Part shown: piece by piece, positions 7,985 through 19,076 of the stretch | How the letters are laid out: each line of letters begins with the position of its first letter | Numbering within the stretch: the stretch's first letter is position 1 | Assembly (NCBI RefSeq): GCF_029892095.1 | Contig: NZ_JARZAE010000004.1 | Coordinates: forward strand, 6,076,001 to 6,140,000 | Direction of reading: 5' to 3' | Length of the DNA stretch: 64,000 nucleotides | DNA from: Kitasatospora sp. MAP12-44 | GTDB taxonomy: Bacteria; Actinomycetota; Actinomycetes; Streptomycetales; Streptomycetaceae | Made by a program: the position numbers and the translations under genes | Notes under the pieces: generated by a model | Told to the model about the DNA's origin: nothing | Seen by the model: the letters and a program-made list of their open reading frames with translations, nothing else | Database searches by the model: none

Positions 7985-8758
7985 TCAGGCCATCGGCGGG
8001 AGCTCCGGCAGGGCGGTGCGCGGGTCGGTGAGCTGGACGCCGTCGCGGTGCACCTGGAGGCCGTCGCCGTCCGAGCGGCCGGAGAGCCAGGCGGTCAGCC
8101 CGCGGATCGGGCCCTCGACGACCAGCGCGGGGGCGCCCGCGCCGAAGGCCGCCCGGTCCGCGCTGTCGTCGCTGACCAGCTGGAGGGCCGGGATCCCGGG
8201 GAGGTCGGCGAAGCGGGCGGTCAGCTTGCCGAACTCGACGGCGGCGAACTCGGCGGGCCAGTGCGCGGGGGTGTAGCCGGCGTTCAGGTCGACGTGGTGG
8301 TACTCGACCTCCGCCAGGCGCTTCCAGGGCAGCTCGGTGGCGGGGAAGAGGTAGCCGTGACGGTGCTTGAGCTCGACCGCCCAGGCCTCGGGGGGCAGCG
8401 TGGCGGCCGCGGCGGCGAAGCGGTCGGCCGAGTCGCGCAGGTCCGCCAGCTGCTCGGCGAGCGGTCGCCCGGCACCCTGCTGGATGCCCTCCTCGCGGGC
8501 GGCGTCGCTCGCGTACTGCGGGATGTCCCGGCCGGTGCGCGCGGTCTCCAGCAGGTTGATCAGCGAGTCGGCGTTGCGGGCGATGTGCGCCAGCACGTGG
8601 CCGCGGGTCCAGCCGGGCAGGGCGGAGGGCTCGGCGAGCGCCTCGGGGGCGAGCAGGGCGACGGTGCGCAGCAGGTGCTCGGTGCTCTCGGCCACGGTGC
8701 GCAGCGTGCCACTGGCGATGGCGGCAACGGCGGCCTGGTCGGGTCGCTGGTCGGACAT
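7985..8758 (-). CDS. Maleylpyruvate isomerase family (mycothiol-dependent) protein
   Basis: The 257-residue product has the DinB-like MDMPI N-terminal helical domain, with metal-binding histidines expected around GHVLAHIARNADSLINLLETAR and EVEYHHVDLNAGY. Mycothiol is the actinobacterial low-molecular-weight thiol and this family uses it as a cofactor. A second, C-terminal domain runs from about residue 170. I chose the ATG at 8758, preceded by GGAGG; a GTG at 8815 in frame is a weaker alternative. It lies 49 bp upstream of the metallo-hydrolase gene on the same strand and may be co-transcribed with it. Confidence 0.85.
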   Translation of the reverse strand: MSDQRPDQAAVAAIASGTLRTVAESTEHLLRTVALLAPEALAEPSALPGWTRGHVLAHIARNADSLINLLETARTGRDIPQYASDAAREEGIQQGAGRPLAEQLADLRDSADRFAAAAATLPPEAWAVELKHRHGYLFPATELPWKRLAEVEYHHVDLNAGYTPAHWPAEFAAVEFGKLTARFADLPGIPALQLVSDDSADRAAFGAGAPALVVEGPIRGLTAWLSGRSDGDGLQVHRDGVQLTDPRTALPELPPMA

Positions 8759-9029
8759 CTGGAGGGCCTCCGGGGGAGTGGAGCGTTGCCTGGGCGGCTC
8801 GGGCTCGTTGGACACTTCAGGGGGAGGCTATCGCTGATCGGGGCGCTGAACAGGGGGTTTCCCGGGAGACCGGACGGGGCCGCAGAGTGAGGCTTCACTC
8901 GTTCAGGTGGTTCCGGCTGGACAAGCTCGATAATCGAACGTCTGAGCTATACGCTGGCCGGAAGAAAACCGCCCTCCTCGCTCGTTAAACGTCCCAGCAG
9001 CCCAATCCCGGAGAAAGGCGCCAGTAGCA

Positions 9030-11948
<2,919 letters not shown>

Positions 11949-11954
11949 CGCGCC

Positions 11955-11994
11955 ATGAGCTCCGAGGCGGGCGCTGTCCCGCCTCGGAGCTCAT
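11955..11994 (+). terminator. Terminator of uvrA
   Basis: A 17-bp perfect stem, ATGAGCTCCGAGGCGGG (11955-11971) with its complement at 11978-11994, encloses a six-base loop seven bases after the uvrA stop codon. No uridine run follows. Confidence 0.8.
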
Positions 11995-12052
11995 GCAGCC
12001 TGGTTAGACTTCGGGCCGACCATCCGTCGTCTCGCATTTCCAGGAGCGCATC

Positions 12053-12511
12053 GTGTCCGAGGCTGCCGACAGTCCCGCCACCACCCGCCGCACCCTTCTC
12101 TGCGGCGTCGCCGTGCTCGCCGCGGGCGGTGCCACGCTCGGGGTGGCCGGCTGCTCCGGGTCAGGATCCACCGGGTCCGGTGGATCCACCGACGCCAAGT
12201 CCACGGCGAAGGCCGAGCCGGTCACCGTCGGCGCGGTCGCGGACGTCCCGGTCGGCGGCGGCAAGGTCTACCGGGAGCAGAAGCTCGTGGTCACCCAGCC
12301 GGCCGCCGGTCAGTACAAGAGCTTCAGTGCCGTCTGCACCCACGCCGGCTGCACCGTGGACCAGGTCGCCAGCAGCCTGATCCAGTGCCCCTGCCACGGC
12401 AGCCGGTTCAACATCACCGACGGCTCCGTCGCGGACGGCCCGGCGCCGAGCCCGCTGCCGGAGTACCAGGTCACCGTCCAGAACGGCGCGTTCGTGGTGG
12501 CCACCACCTGA
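12053..12511 (+). CDS. Rieske [2Fe-2S] lipoprotein, Tat-exported
   Basis: The 152-residue protein has a twin-arginine signal (TTRRTLLCG) and a lipobox (VAGC) near residue 34, followed by a glycine-serine linker, so it should be a membrane-anchored extracytoplasmic lipoprotein. The Rieske cluster ligands are CTHAGC near residue 94 and CPCHGS near residue 112. It is not a bc1 subunit, since no cytochrome genes adjoin; it probably passes electrons to an unidentified partner. The GTG start has CAGGAG seven bases upstream. It sits between uvrA and uvrC, as in other streptomycetes. Confidence 0.92.
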   Translation: MSEAADSPATTRRTLLCGVAVLAAGGATLGVAGCSGSGSTGSGGSTDAKSTAKAEPVTVGAVADVPVGGGKVYREQKLVVTQPAAGQYKSFSAVCTHAGCTVDQVASSLIQCPCHGSRFNITDGSVADGPAPSPLPEYQVTVQNGAFVVATT

Positions 12512-12590
12512 CAGATATCGAGTCCCCGCCGGGCGCCCCTGCGGGGCGCTAGGGTTTGCGGTGTCACAGCCGCACGAGGGGGACCGACCA

Positions 12591-14615
12591 ATGGCTGACC
12601 CGTCCACCTACCGTCCGGCACCGGGGGCGATTCCGACCTCGCCCGGCGTCTACCGGTTCCGGGACGCCCACGGCCGGGTGATCTACGTCGGCAAGGCCAA
12701 GAGCCTGCGCCCGCGGCTCTCCTCGTACTTCCAGGACATCGCCAACCTGCACCCGCGCACCGCGACCATGGTCACCACCGCGGCCTCGGTGGAGTGGACG
12801 GTGGTCGGCACCGAGGTGGAGGCGCTGCAGCTGGAGTACTCCTGGATCAAGGAGTACGACCCGCGCTTCAACGTCAAGTACCGCGACGACAAGAGCTACC
12901 CGGAGCTCGCGGTCACCCTGAACGACGAGTTCCCGCGGGTCCAGGTGATGCGCGGGGCGCACAAGAAGGGCGTGCGCTACTTCGGCCCGTACGGGCACGC
13001 CTGGGCGATCCGCGAGACGGTCGACCTGCTGCTGCGGGTCTTCCCGGTGCGCACCTGCTCCAACGGGGTCTTCAAGCGCGCCCAACAGGTCGGCCGCCCC
13101 TGCCTGCTGGGCTACATCGGCAAGTGCGCCGCGCCCTGCGTCGGCCGGATCTCGCCCGACGACCATGTCGCGCTGGCCGAGGAGTTCTGCGACTTCATGG
13201 CCGGGCGCACCGGCAACTACCTGCGCCGCCTGGAGGACGGGATGCGCGAGGCGGCCGCCGAGTTGGAGTACGAGAAGGCCGCCCGGCTGCGCGACGACAT
13301 CGAGGCGCTCAAGCGCGCGATGGAGAAGAACGCGGTGGTGCTGGCCGACGGCACCGATGCCGATCTGCTGGCGCTCGCCGAGGACGAGCTGGAAGCCGCC
13401 GTGCAGATCTTCCACGTCCGCGGCGGCCGGGTGCGCGGCCAGCGCGGCTGGGTCACCGACAAGGTCGAGGACGTGGACACCGCCGCCCTGGTCGAGCACG
13501 CCCTGCAGCAGCTCTACGGCGGCGGCACCGCCGAGGCCGTCCCGCGCGAGGTGCTGGTGCCCGCGCTGCCCGAGCCGGCCGCCCCGGTCCGCGAGTGGCT
13601 GACCGGGCTGCGCGGCGCCCAGGTGGACCTGCGGGTGCCCCAGCGCGGCGACAAGAAGGACCTGATGGCCACCGTCGAGCGCAACGCCCAGCAGGCGCTG
13701 GCGCTGCACAAGACCAAGCGCGCCTCGGACCTGACCACCCGCAGCCGGGCCCTGCAGGAGATCGCCGACGCGCTGGAGCTGGACTCCGTCCCGCTGCGCA
13801 TCGAGTGCTTCGACATCTCGCACCTGCAGGGCGACGACGTGGTCGCCTCGATGGTGGTCTTCGAGGACGGGCTGGCCCGCAAGAGCGAGTACCGGCGCTT
13901 CCAGATCAAGGGCTTCGAAGGCCAGGACGACGTCCGCTCGATGCACGAGGTGATCAGCCGCCGGTTCCGCCGCTACCTCCAGGAGCGCGAGCAGACCGGC
14001 GAGTGGGCGGTCCCCGAGGAGGACGACCCGGGAGCCCCGAGCGGTCCCGTGGATCCCGAGACGGGCCGTCCGCGCCGCTTCGCCTACCCCCCGCAGCTGC
14101 TGGTGGTCGACGGCGGCCAGCCGCAGGTGGCCGCCGCCCGGCGCGCGCTGGACGAGCTGGGCATCGACGATGTCGCGCTGTGCGGGCTGGCCAAGCGGCT
14201 GGAGGAGGTCTGGCTCCCCGGTCAGGACGACCCCGTGGTGCTGCCGCGCAGCAGCGAGGGCCTCTACCTGCTCCAGCGGGTGCGCGACGAGGCGCACCGC
14301 TTCGCGATCGGTTACCAGCGCAGCAAGCGGGCCAAGCGCTTCACCGCCGGCGGCCTGGACGCGGTGCCCGGCCTCGGCGAGACCCGGCGCACGGCGCTGC
14401 TCAAGCACTTCGGCTCGGTCAAGAAGCTGCGGGCCGCCACGGTCGAGGAGATCTGCGAGGTCCCCGGCGTCGGGCGGCGCACTGCGGAGACTGTTGTCGC
14501 GGCGTTGGCCTCCCGTCCATCCGCCGCATTCGCGGTGAACACCGCGACGGGCGAGATCATGGAAGAGACCGACGGCTCGTCAACGGACGGCCGGCAGAAC
14601 CCGGGGACACCGTGA
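12591..14615 (+). CDS. uvrC: UvrABC excinuclease subunit C
   Basis: The 674-residue endonuclease makes both incisions of excision repair. The N-terminal GIY-YIG nuclease domain shows GVYRFRDAHGRVIYVGKAKS. A four-cysteine set (TCSNG, RPCLLG, KCAAPC) near residues 160-185 matches the reported Fe-S site. The UVR helix ELEYEKAARLRDDIEAL that contacts UvrB is near residue 225. The RNase H-like domain begins with IECFDISHLQGDDVVAS, and C-terminal helix-hairpin-helix motifs follow (VPGLGETRR, VPGVGRRTAE). I chose the ATG with GGGGGA upstream; an in-frame GTG at 12561 sits six bases after a TAGGGT hexamer and could serve as a leaderless alternative. Confidence 0.96.
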   Translation: MADPSTYRPAPGAIPTSPGVYRFRDAHGRVIYVGKAKSLRPRLSSYFQDIANLHPRTATMVTTAASVEWTVVGTEVEALQLEYSWIKEYDPRFNVKYRDDKSYPELAVTLNDEFPRVQVMRGAHKKGVRYFGPYGHAWAIRETVDLLLRVFPVRTCSNGVFKRAQQVGRPCLLGYIGKCAAPCVGRISPDDHVALAEEFCDFMAGRTGNYLRRLEDGMREAAAELEYEKAARLRDDIEALKRAMEKNAVVLADGTDADLLALAEDELEAAVQIFHVRGGRVRGQRGWVTDKVEDVDTAALVEHALQQLYGGGTAEAVPREVLVPALPEPAAPVREWLTGLRGAQVDLRVPQRGDKKDLMATVERNAQQALALHKTKRASDLTTRSRALQEIADALELDSVPLRIECFDISHLQGDDVVASMVVFEDGLARKSEYRRFQIKGFEGQDDVRSMHEVISRRFRRYLQEREQTGEWAVPEEDDPGAPSGPVDPETGRPRRFAYPPQLLVVDGGQPQVAAARRALDELGIDDVALCGLAKRLEEVWLPGQDDPVVLPRSSEGLYLLQRVRDEAHRFAIGYQRSKRAKRFTAGGLDAVPGLGETRRTALLKHFGSVKKLRAATVEEICEVPGVGRRTAETVVAALASRPSAAFAVNTATGEIMEETDGSSTDGRQNPGTP

Positions 14616-14677
14616 CGGCTGGCCGCCGCGCGCGTTCTCCACAGCAGAGTCTCAGCACCGAGAGCGGGGAATCGAAA

Positions 14678-15589
14678 GTGACAGTGTCCGATGCAGGGGG
14701 CATCACCCGGCCGCAGGCCGGGGGAGAGACCGCCCCGGAGCTGGTGATCATCTCCGGCATGTCCGGAGCCGGCCGCAGCACCGCGGCCAAGTGCCTGGAG
14801 GACCTCGGCTGGTTCGTCGTCGACAATCTGCCGCCGGCCCTCATCCCGACGATGGTCGACCTGGGCGCCCGCTCGCAGGGGGCGGTCGCCAGGATCGGCG
14901 TGGTGGTCGACGTCCGGGGCCGGCAGTTCTTCGACGACCTGCGTGCCTCGCTCGAGGAGCTGGAGAAGCGCGGGATCCGGCTGCGGGTGGTCTACCTGGA
15001 GTCCTCCGAGGACGCCCTGGTGCGCCGCTTCGAGAGCGTCCGGCGCCCGCACCCGCTGCAGGGCGACGGCCGGATCGTCGACGGCATCGCCCAGGAGCGC
15101 GACCTGCTACGCGAGCTGCGCGGTGAGGCCGACCTGGTGATCGACACCTCCGACCTCAACGTCCACCAGCTGCGGGCCAAGCTGGACGCCCAGTTCGCCG
15201 ACCACGACGAGCCCGAACTGCGGGCCACCGTGATGTCCTTCGGCTTCAAGTACGGCCTGCCGGTCGACGCCGACCTCGTGGTGGACTGCCGCTTCCTGCC
15301 CAACCCGCACTGGGTCCCCGAGCTGCGGGCCCGTACCGGGACGGACAGCGACGTCGCCGACTACGTGTTCGAGCAGCCGGGCGCCAAGGAGTTCCTGGAC
15401 GGTTACGCGGAGCTGCTGCGGATCGTTACCGAGGGTTACCGGCGGGAGGGCAAGCGGTACATGACGCTTGCCGTAGGCTGCACCGGTGGCAAGCATCGCA
15501 GCGTGGCCATGTCGGAGCGGTTGACCAAGCGTCTGATCGCCGACGGCGTGGAAACGGTGCTGGTGCACCGCGACATGGGACGGGAGTGA
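14678..15589 (+). CDS. rapZ: RNase adapter / nucleotide-binding protein RapZ (YvcJ)
   Basis: The 303-residue product carries the RapZ N-terminal P-loop and the conserved C-terminal domain (YVTIAVGCTGGKHRS-like, here MTLAVGCTGGKHRSVAMSE). In E. coli RapZ controls glucosamine-6-phosphate synthase mRNA; in actinobacteria the role is undetermined. The P-loop reads GMSGAGRST, with arginine in place of the usual Walker A lysine. The GTG at 14678 has GGGGA seven bases upstream. An in-frame GTG at 14612 overlaps the uvrC stop by four bases and is a real alternative giving 325 residues. It heads the conserved rapZ-yvcK-whiA set. Confidence 0.93.
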   Translation: MTVSDAGGITRPQAGGETAPELVIISGMSGAGRSTAAKCLEDLGWFVVDNLPPALIPTMVDLGARSQGAVARIGVVVDVRGRQFFDDLRASLEELEKRGIRLRVVYLESSEDALVRRFESVRRPHPLQGDGRIVDGIAQERDLLRELRGEADLVIDTSDLNVHQLRAKLDAQFADHDEPELRATVMSFGFKYGLPVDADLVVDCRFLPNPHWVPELRARTGTDSDVADYVFEQPGAKEFLDGYAELLRIVTEGYRREGKRYMTLAVGCTGGKHRSVAMSERLTKRLIADGVETVLVHRDMGRE

Positions 15590-15632
15590 CGGCGGCCCTG
15601 CACCGCCGGCAGGAGAGAAACGTGGGGTAGGT

Positions 15633-16697
15633 GTGACGGGATACTCGCCAGGGCGGCAGCTCCAGCACAAGGCCGCCGAGCGGGGCTCCCCGGGCTCATC
15701 GAAGTCACGTGGTACCGCGCCGAAGATCACCGCGCTGGGCGGCGGCCAGGGCCTCTCGGCCTCGCTGTCCGCCCTGCGCCGGCTCACCAGCGACCTGACC
15801 GCGGTGGTCACCGTCGCCGACGACGGCGGCTCCAGCGGCCGGCTGCGCGCCGAGCTCGGCGTGCTGCCCCCGGGCGACCTGCGCAAGGCGCTGGCCGCCC
15901 TGTGCGGCGACGACGACTGGGGCCGCACCTGGTCCGAGGTGATCCAGCAGCGCTTCACCGGCAGCGGCGAGCTGGGCGGGCACGCGGTCGGCAACCTGCT
16001 GATCGTGGCGCTCTGGGAGAAGCTCGGCGACCCGGTGGCCGCCCTGGAGTGGGTCGGCCGACTGCTCAACGTCCAGGGCCGGGTGCTTCCGATGTCGGCC
16101 GTCCCGCTGGACATCGAGGCCGTGGTACGCGGCCACGACCCGGCCCGCCCGGGCGAGCTCAGCGCCGTCCGCGGCCAGGCCGACGTGGCGGTCACCCCCG
16201 GCACCGTGCAGTCCGTGCGGCTGCTGCCCGAGGAGCCGCCGGCCGTCCCGGAGGCCGTCGAGGCGGTGCTGGACGCGGACTGGGTGGTGCTCGGCCCCGG
16301 CTCCTGGTTCACCAGCGTGCTGCCGCACCTGCTGGTGCCCGAGCTGGCCAAGGCGCTGACCGTGACCAAGGCCCGGCGCCTGCTGACCCTCAACCTGGCG
16401 CCGCAGCCCGGCGAGACCGAGGGCTTCACCCCGCAGCGCCACCTGGAGGTGCTCGCCGACCACGCCCCCGGGCTCGCGGTGGATGCGATCCTGGTGGACG
16501 AGCGGGCGGTGACCGGCGGCGCCTTCGGCCAGGCCGACCTGGCCGGCCTGGAGAAGGCGGCCGGCCGGATGGGCGCGGCGCTGGTGCTGGACCGGGTGGC
16601 GGCGGCCGACGGCACGCCGCGACACGACCCTGAGCTTCTGGCGGCCGCGTACGACCGGATTTTCCGGACACATGGAAGGATCGGCCCATGGCGATGA
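15633..16697 (+). CDS. yvcK: YvcK/CofD-like gluconeogenesis factor
   Basis: The 354-residue protein is a YvcK family member. The UDP-sugar binding core reads ALGGGQGLSASLSAL near residue 34, then VTVADDGGSSGRLR and LPPGDLRKALAAL. In Bacillus and mycobacteria YvcK/CuvA binds UDP-GlcNAc and supports cell-wall precursor metabolism and shape. The GTG start follows GGGGTAGGT. The 3' end overlaps whiA by ten bases, so translation is likely coupled. It lies 43 bp after rapZ. Confidence 0.95.
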   Translation: MTGYSPGRQLQHKAAERGSPGSSKSRGTAPKITALGGGQGLSASLSALRRLTSDLTAVVTVADDGGSSGRLRAELGVLPPGDLRKALAALCGDDDWGRTWSEVIQQRFTGSGELGGHAVGNLLIVALWEKLGDPVAALEWVGRLLNVQGRVLPMSAVPLDIEAVVRGHDPARPGELSAVRGQADVAVTPGTVQSVRLLPEEPPAVPEAVEAVLDADWVVLGPGSWFTSVLPHLLVPELAKALTVTKARRLLTLNLAPQPGETEGFTPQRHLEVLADHAPGLAVDAILVDERAVTGGAFGQADLAGLEKAAGRMGAALVLDRVAAADGTPRHDPELLAAAYDRIFRTHGRIGPWR

Positions 16698-17668
16698 CGG
16701 CAGCGGTGAAGGACGAGATCAGCCGGCTCCCTGTCACCCGGGCCTGCTGCCGCAAGGCTGAGGTATCGGCGATCCTGCGATTCGCGGGCGGACTCCACAT
16801 TGTGAGTGGACGCATCGTGATCGAGGCGGAGCTGGACACCGGCGTTGCGGCGCGGCGGTTGCGCAAGGACCTGCTGGAGATCTTCGGGCACTCCTCGGAT
16901 CTGGTGGTGATGGCCCCCAGCGGGCTTCGGCGCGGCAGTCGGTATGTGGTCCGCGTGGTGAAGGACGGCGAACTGCTGGCCCGGCAGACGGGCCTGGTGG
17001 ACGGGCGAGGACGCCCGATCCGGGGGCTGCCCCCGGCGGTGGTCTCCGGCGCGACCTGCGACGCCGAGGCGGCCTGGCGCGGTGCCTTCCTGGCGCACGG
17101 CTCGCTCACCGAGCCGGGCAGGTCCTCCTCGCTGGAGATCACCTGCCCCGGCTCCGAGGCGGCCCTCGCGCTGGTCGGCGCGGCCCGTCGGCTCGGCATC
17201 CCGGCCAAGGCCCGCGAGGTGCGCGGAGCCGACCGCGTGGTGATCCGGGACGGTGACGCGATCGGCGCGCTGCTGACCCGCCTCGGCGCGCACGAGTCGG
17301 TGCTGGCCTGGGAGGAGCGCCGGTTGCGCCGCGAGGTGCGGGCCACCGCCAACCGGCTGGCCAACTTCGACGACGCCAACCTGCGGCGCTCGGCCCGCGC
17401 GGCCGTCGCGGCCGGGGCCCGGGTGCAGCGGGCGCTGGAGATCCTCGGCGACGAGGTCCCCGAGCACCTCGCCGCGGCCGGCCAGCTGCGGATGCAGCAC
17501 AAGCAGGCCTCGCTGGAGGAGCTGGGCGCCCTCGCCGACCCGCCGCTCACCAAGGACGCGGTGGCCGGCCGGATCCGCCGGCTGCTGGCGATGGCCGACA
17601 AGCGCGCCTCCGAGCTCGGCCTGCCGAGCACCGAGGCCAATCTGACCGAGGAGATGGCGCTCAGCTGA
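16688..17668 (+). CDS. whiA: Sporulation transcription regulator WhiA
   Basis: The 326-residue protein matches WhiA across its length. It has the N-terminal LAGLIDADG-like region (VKDEISRLPVTRACCRKAEVSAILR, RFAGGLHIVSGRIVIEAELD), the segment VVSGATCDAEAAWRGAFLAHGS, and the C-terminal helix-turn-helix (LGALADPPLTKDAVAGRIRRL). In Streptomyces WhiA works with WhiB to switch aerial hyphae into sporulation septation. The ATG start has GGAAGGA seven bases upstream and overlaps yvcK. This gene points strongly to a sporulating actinomycete. Confidence 0.97.
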   Translation: MAMTAAVKDEISRLPVTRACCRKAEVSAILRFAGGLHIVSGRIVIEAELDTGVAARRLRKDLLEIFGHSSDLVVMAPSGLRRGSRYVVRVVKDGELLARQTGLVDGRGRPIRGLPPAVVSGATCDAEAAWRGAFLAHGSLTEPGRSSSLEITCPGSEAALALVGAARRLGIPAKAREVRGADRVVIRDGDAIGALLTRLGAHESVLAWEERRLRREVRATANRLANFDDANLRRSARAAVAAGARVQRALEILGDEVPEHLAAAGQLRMQHKQASLEELGALADPPLTKDAVAGRIRRLLAMADKRASELGLPSTEANLTEEMALS

Positions 17669-17686
17669 GCCGTCGCCCGACGCCCT

Positions 17687-17726
17687 CGACCGCCCCCGGT
17701 TCCACGGACCCGGGGGCGGTCGTTTT
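17687..17726 (+). terminator. Terminator after whiA
   Basis: CGACCGCCCCCGG (17687-17699) pairs perfectly with CCGGGGGCGGTCG (17710-17722) and is followed by TTTT. It separates the rapZ-yvcK-whiA unit from gap. Confidence 0.85.
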
Positions 17727-17930
17727 GCGCCCTCGCGACCCCCGGTACGCACGGTCGTACGCGGGCGGTCAGGCGGCTCGCGCGGGCCTTGAGCGGCGGC
17801 GCCACGCCCTGTCTCGAGGCTTGGCGGGATGTGCCCCTGTCAGCGCCGGAGAGGTAGGGTCATGGGTGGTCGGGGACTTCCCATTTCCACTCCGCCGGCT
17901 CTGCCGGCGTACCTCAGAGGAGATCGGTTC

Positions 17931-18935
17931 GTGACGATCCGGGTAGGCATCAACGGATTCGGCCGCATCGGCCGCAACTTCTTCCGTGCGGTCAAGGCGC
18001 AGGGCGCGGACATCGAGATCGTCGGTGTCAACGACCTGACTGACACCAAGACCCTGGCTCACCTGCTCAAGTACGACTCGATCCTGGGCACCTTCCAGGG
18101 CGAGATCAGCCACACGGCTGACAGCATCACGGTCGACGGCAAGACCTTCAAGGTCATCGCCGAGCGTGACCCGGCCAACCTCCCCTGGGCCGAGCTCGGC
18201 GCGGACGTCGTGATCGAGTCCACCGGCATCTTCACCAGCGCTGACGCCGCGCGCAAGCACGTGACGGCCGGCGCCAAGAAGGTCATCATCTCGGCCCCCG
18301 CTTCCGGCGAGGACATCACGATCGTGATGGGCGTCAACGACGACAAGTACGACGCCGCGAAGCACACCATCATCTCCAACGCCTCCTGCACCACCAACTG
18401 CGTCGCGCCGCTGGCCAAGGTCCTGCTGGAGAACTTCGGCATCGTCAAGGGCTTCATGACGACGGTGCACGCGTTCACCAACGACCAGGTCACGCTGGAC
18501 TTCCCGCACAAGGACCTGCGTCGCGCCCGTGCCGCGTCGCTGAACATCATCCCGACGTCCACGGGTGCCGCCAAGGCCACCGCGCTGGTGCTGCCGGAGC
18601 TCAAGGGCAAGCTGGACGGCACCTCGCTGCGCGTCCCGGTGCCGACCGGCTCGATCACCGACCTGGTGGTGACCCTGGAGCGCGAGGTCACCGTCGAGGA
18701 GGTCAACGCCGCCTTCCTGAAGGCCTCCCAGAGCAACCTCCAGGGCATCCTGCAGTACACCGAGGACCCGATCGTCTCCTCCGACATCGTGAACTCGCCG
18801 TTCTCCACCATCTTCGACTCGCTGATGACCATGGTCCAGGGCGACCAGGTCAAGGTCTTCGGCTGGTACGACAACGAGTGGGGCTACTCGAACCGTCTCG
18901 TCAACCTGACTACCCTCGTCGGTGGCCAGCTCTGA
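17931..18935 (+). CDS. gap: Glyceraldehyde-3-phosphate dehydrogenase, type I
   Basis: The 334-residue enzyme oxidises and phosphorylates glyceraldehyde-3-phosphate in glycolysis, using NAD. The Rossmann start is VGINGFGRIGRN, the catalytic cysteine lies in SNASCTTNC near residue 152, and the C-terminus has WYDNEWGYSNR. The GTG start has GAGGAG eight bases upstream. It leads the glycolytic series gap-pgk-tpiA. A hairpin just after it suggests that part of the transcripts stop before pgk. Confidence 0.97.
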   Translation: MTIRVGINGFGRIGRNFFRAVKAQGADIEIVGVNDLTDTKTLAHLLKYDSILGTFQGEISHTADSITVDGKTFKVIAERDPANLPWAELGADVVIESTGIFTSADAARKHVTAGAKKVIISAPASGEDITIVMGVNDDKYDAAKHTIISNASCTTNCVAPLAKVLLENFGIVKGFMTTVHAFTNDQVTLDFPHKDLRRARAASLNIIPTSTGAAKATALVLPELKGKLDGTSLRVPVPTGSITDLVVTLEREVTVEEVNAAFLKASQSNLQGILQYTEDPIVSSDIVNSPFSTIFDSLMTMVQGDQVKVFGWYDNEWGYSNRLVNLTTLVGGQL

Positions 18936-18960
18936 CGCAGCGGGAGCTGACGTGATGTGA

Positions 18961-19003
18961 GGACCAGGGCCCGACGGCGCACCAAGCCGCCGGGCCCTGG
19001 TCC
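18961..19003 (+). terminator. Hairpin between gap and pgk
   Basis: GGACCAGGGCCCG (18961-18973) and CGGGCCCTGGTCC (18991-19003) form a perfect 13-bp stem with extra inner pairing. It probably attenuates or processes the gap-pgk transcript, since pgk has no obvious promoter of its own in the remaining 73 bp. Confidence 0.65.
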
Positions 19004-19076
19004 TGCCACCCTCTCCCAACGGCGGCCCGGCGCTGTGCCGCTGCCAGTGCCACCCCCACTCCTGGAGAACGAAACC

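Noticed and set aside
8934..8949. Possible LexA (SOS) box upstream of uvrA
   Set aside because: TCGAACGTCTGAGCTA matches only the left half of the actinobacterial consensus; the right half does not fit.
12550..12561. Leaderless start of uvrC at GTG 12561
   Set aside because: TAGGGT is well placed, but the ATG at 12591 has a good ribosome-binding site and matches the usual N-terminus; kept only as an alternative.
12794..14677. Long open frame inside uvrC, continuous with rapZ
   Set aside because: It is an arginine- and glycine-rich shadow frame of uvrC, open only because of high GC. The real rapZ begins at 14678 or 14612.
17855..17860. TAGGGT hexamer as the gap promoter
   Set aside because: It is a plausible -10 element, but no -35 element is visible at a suitable distance, so it is not listed as a feature.
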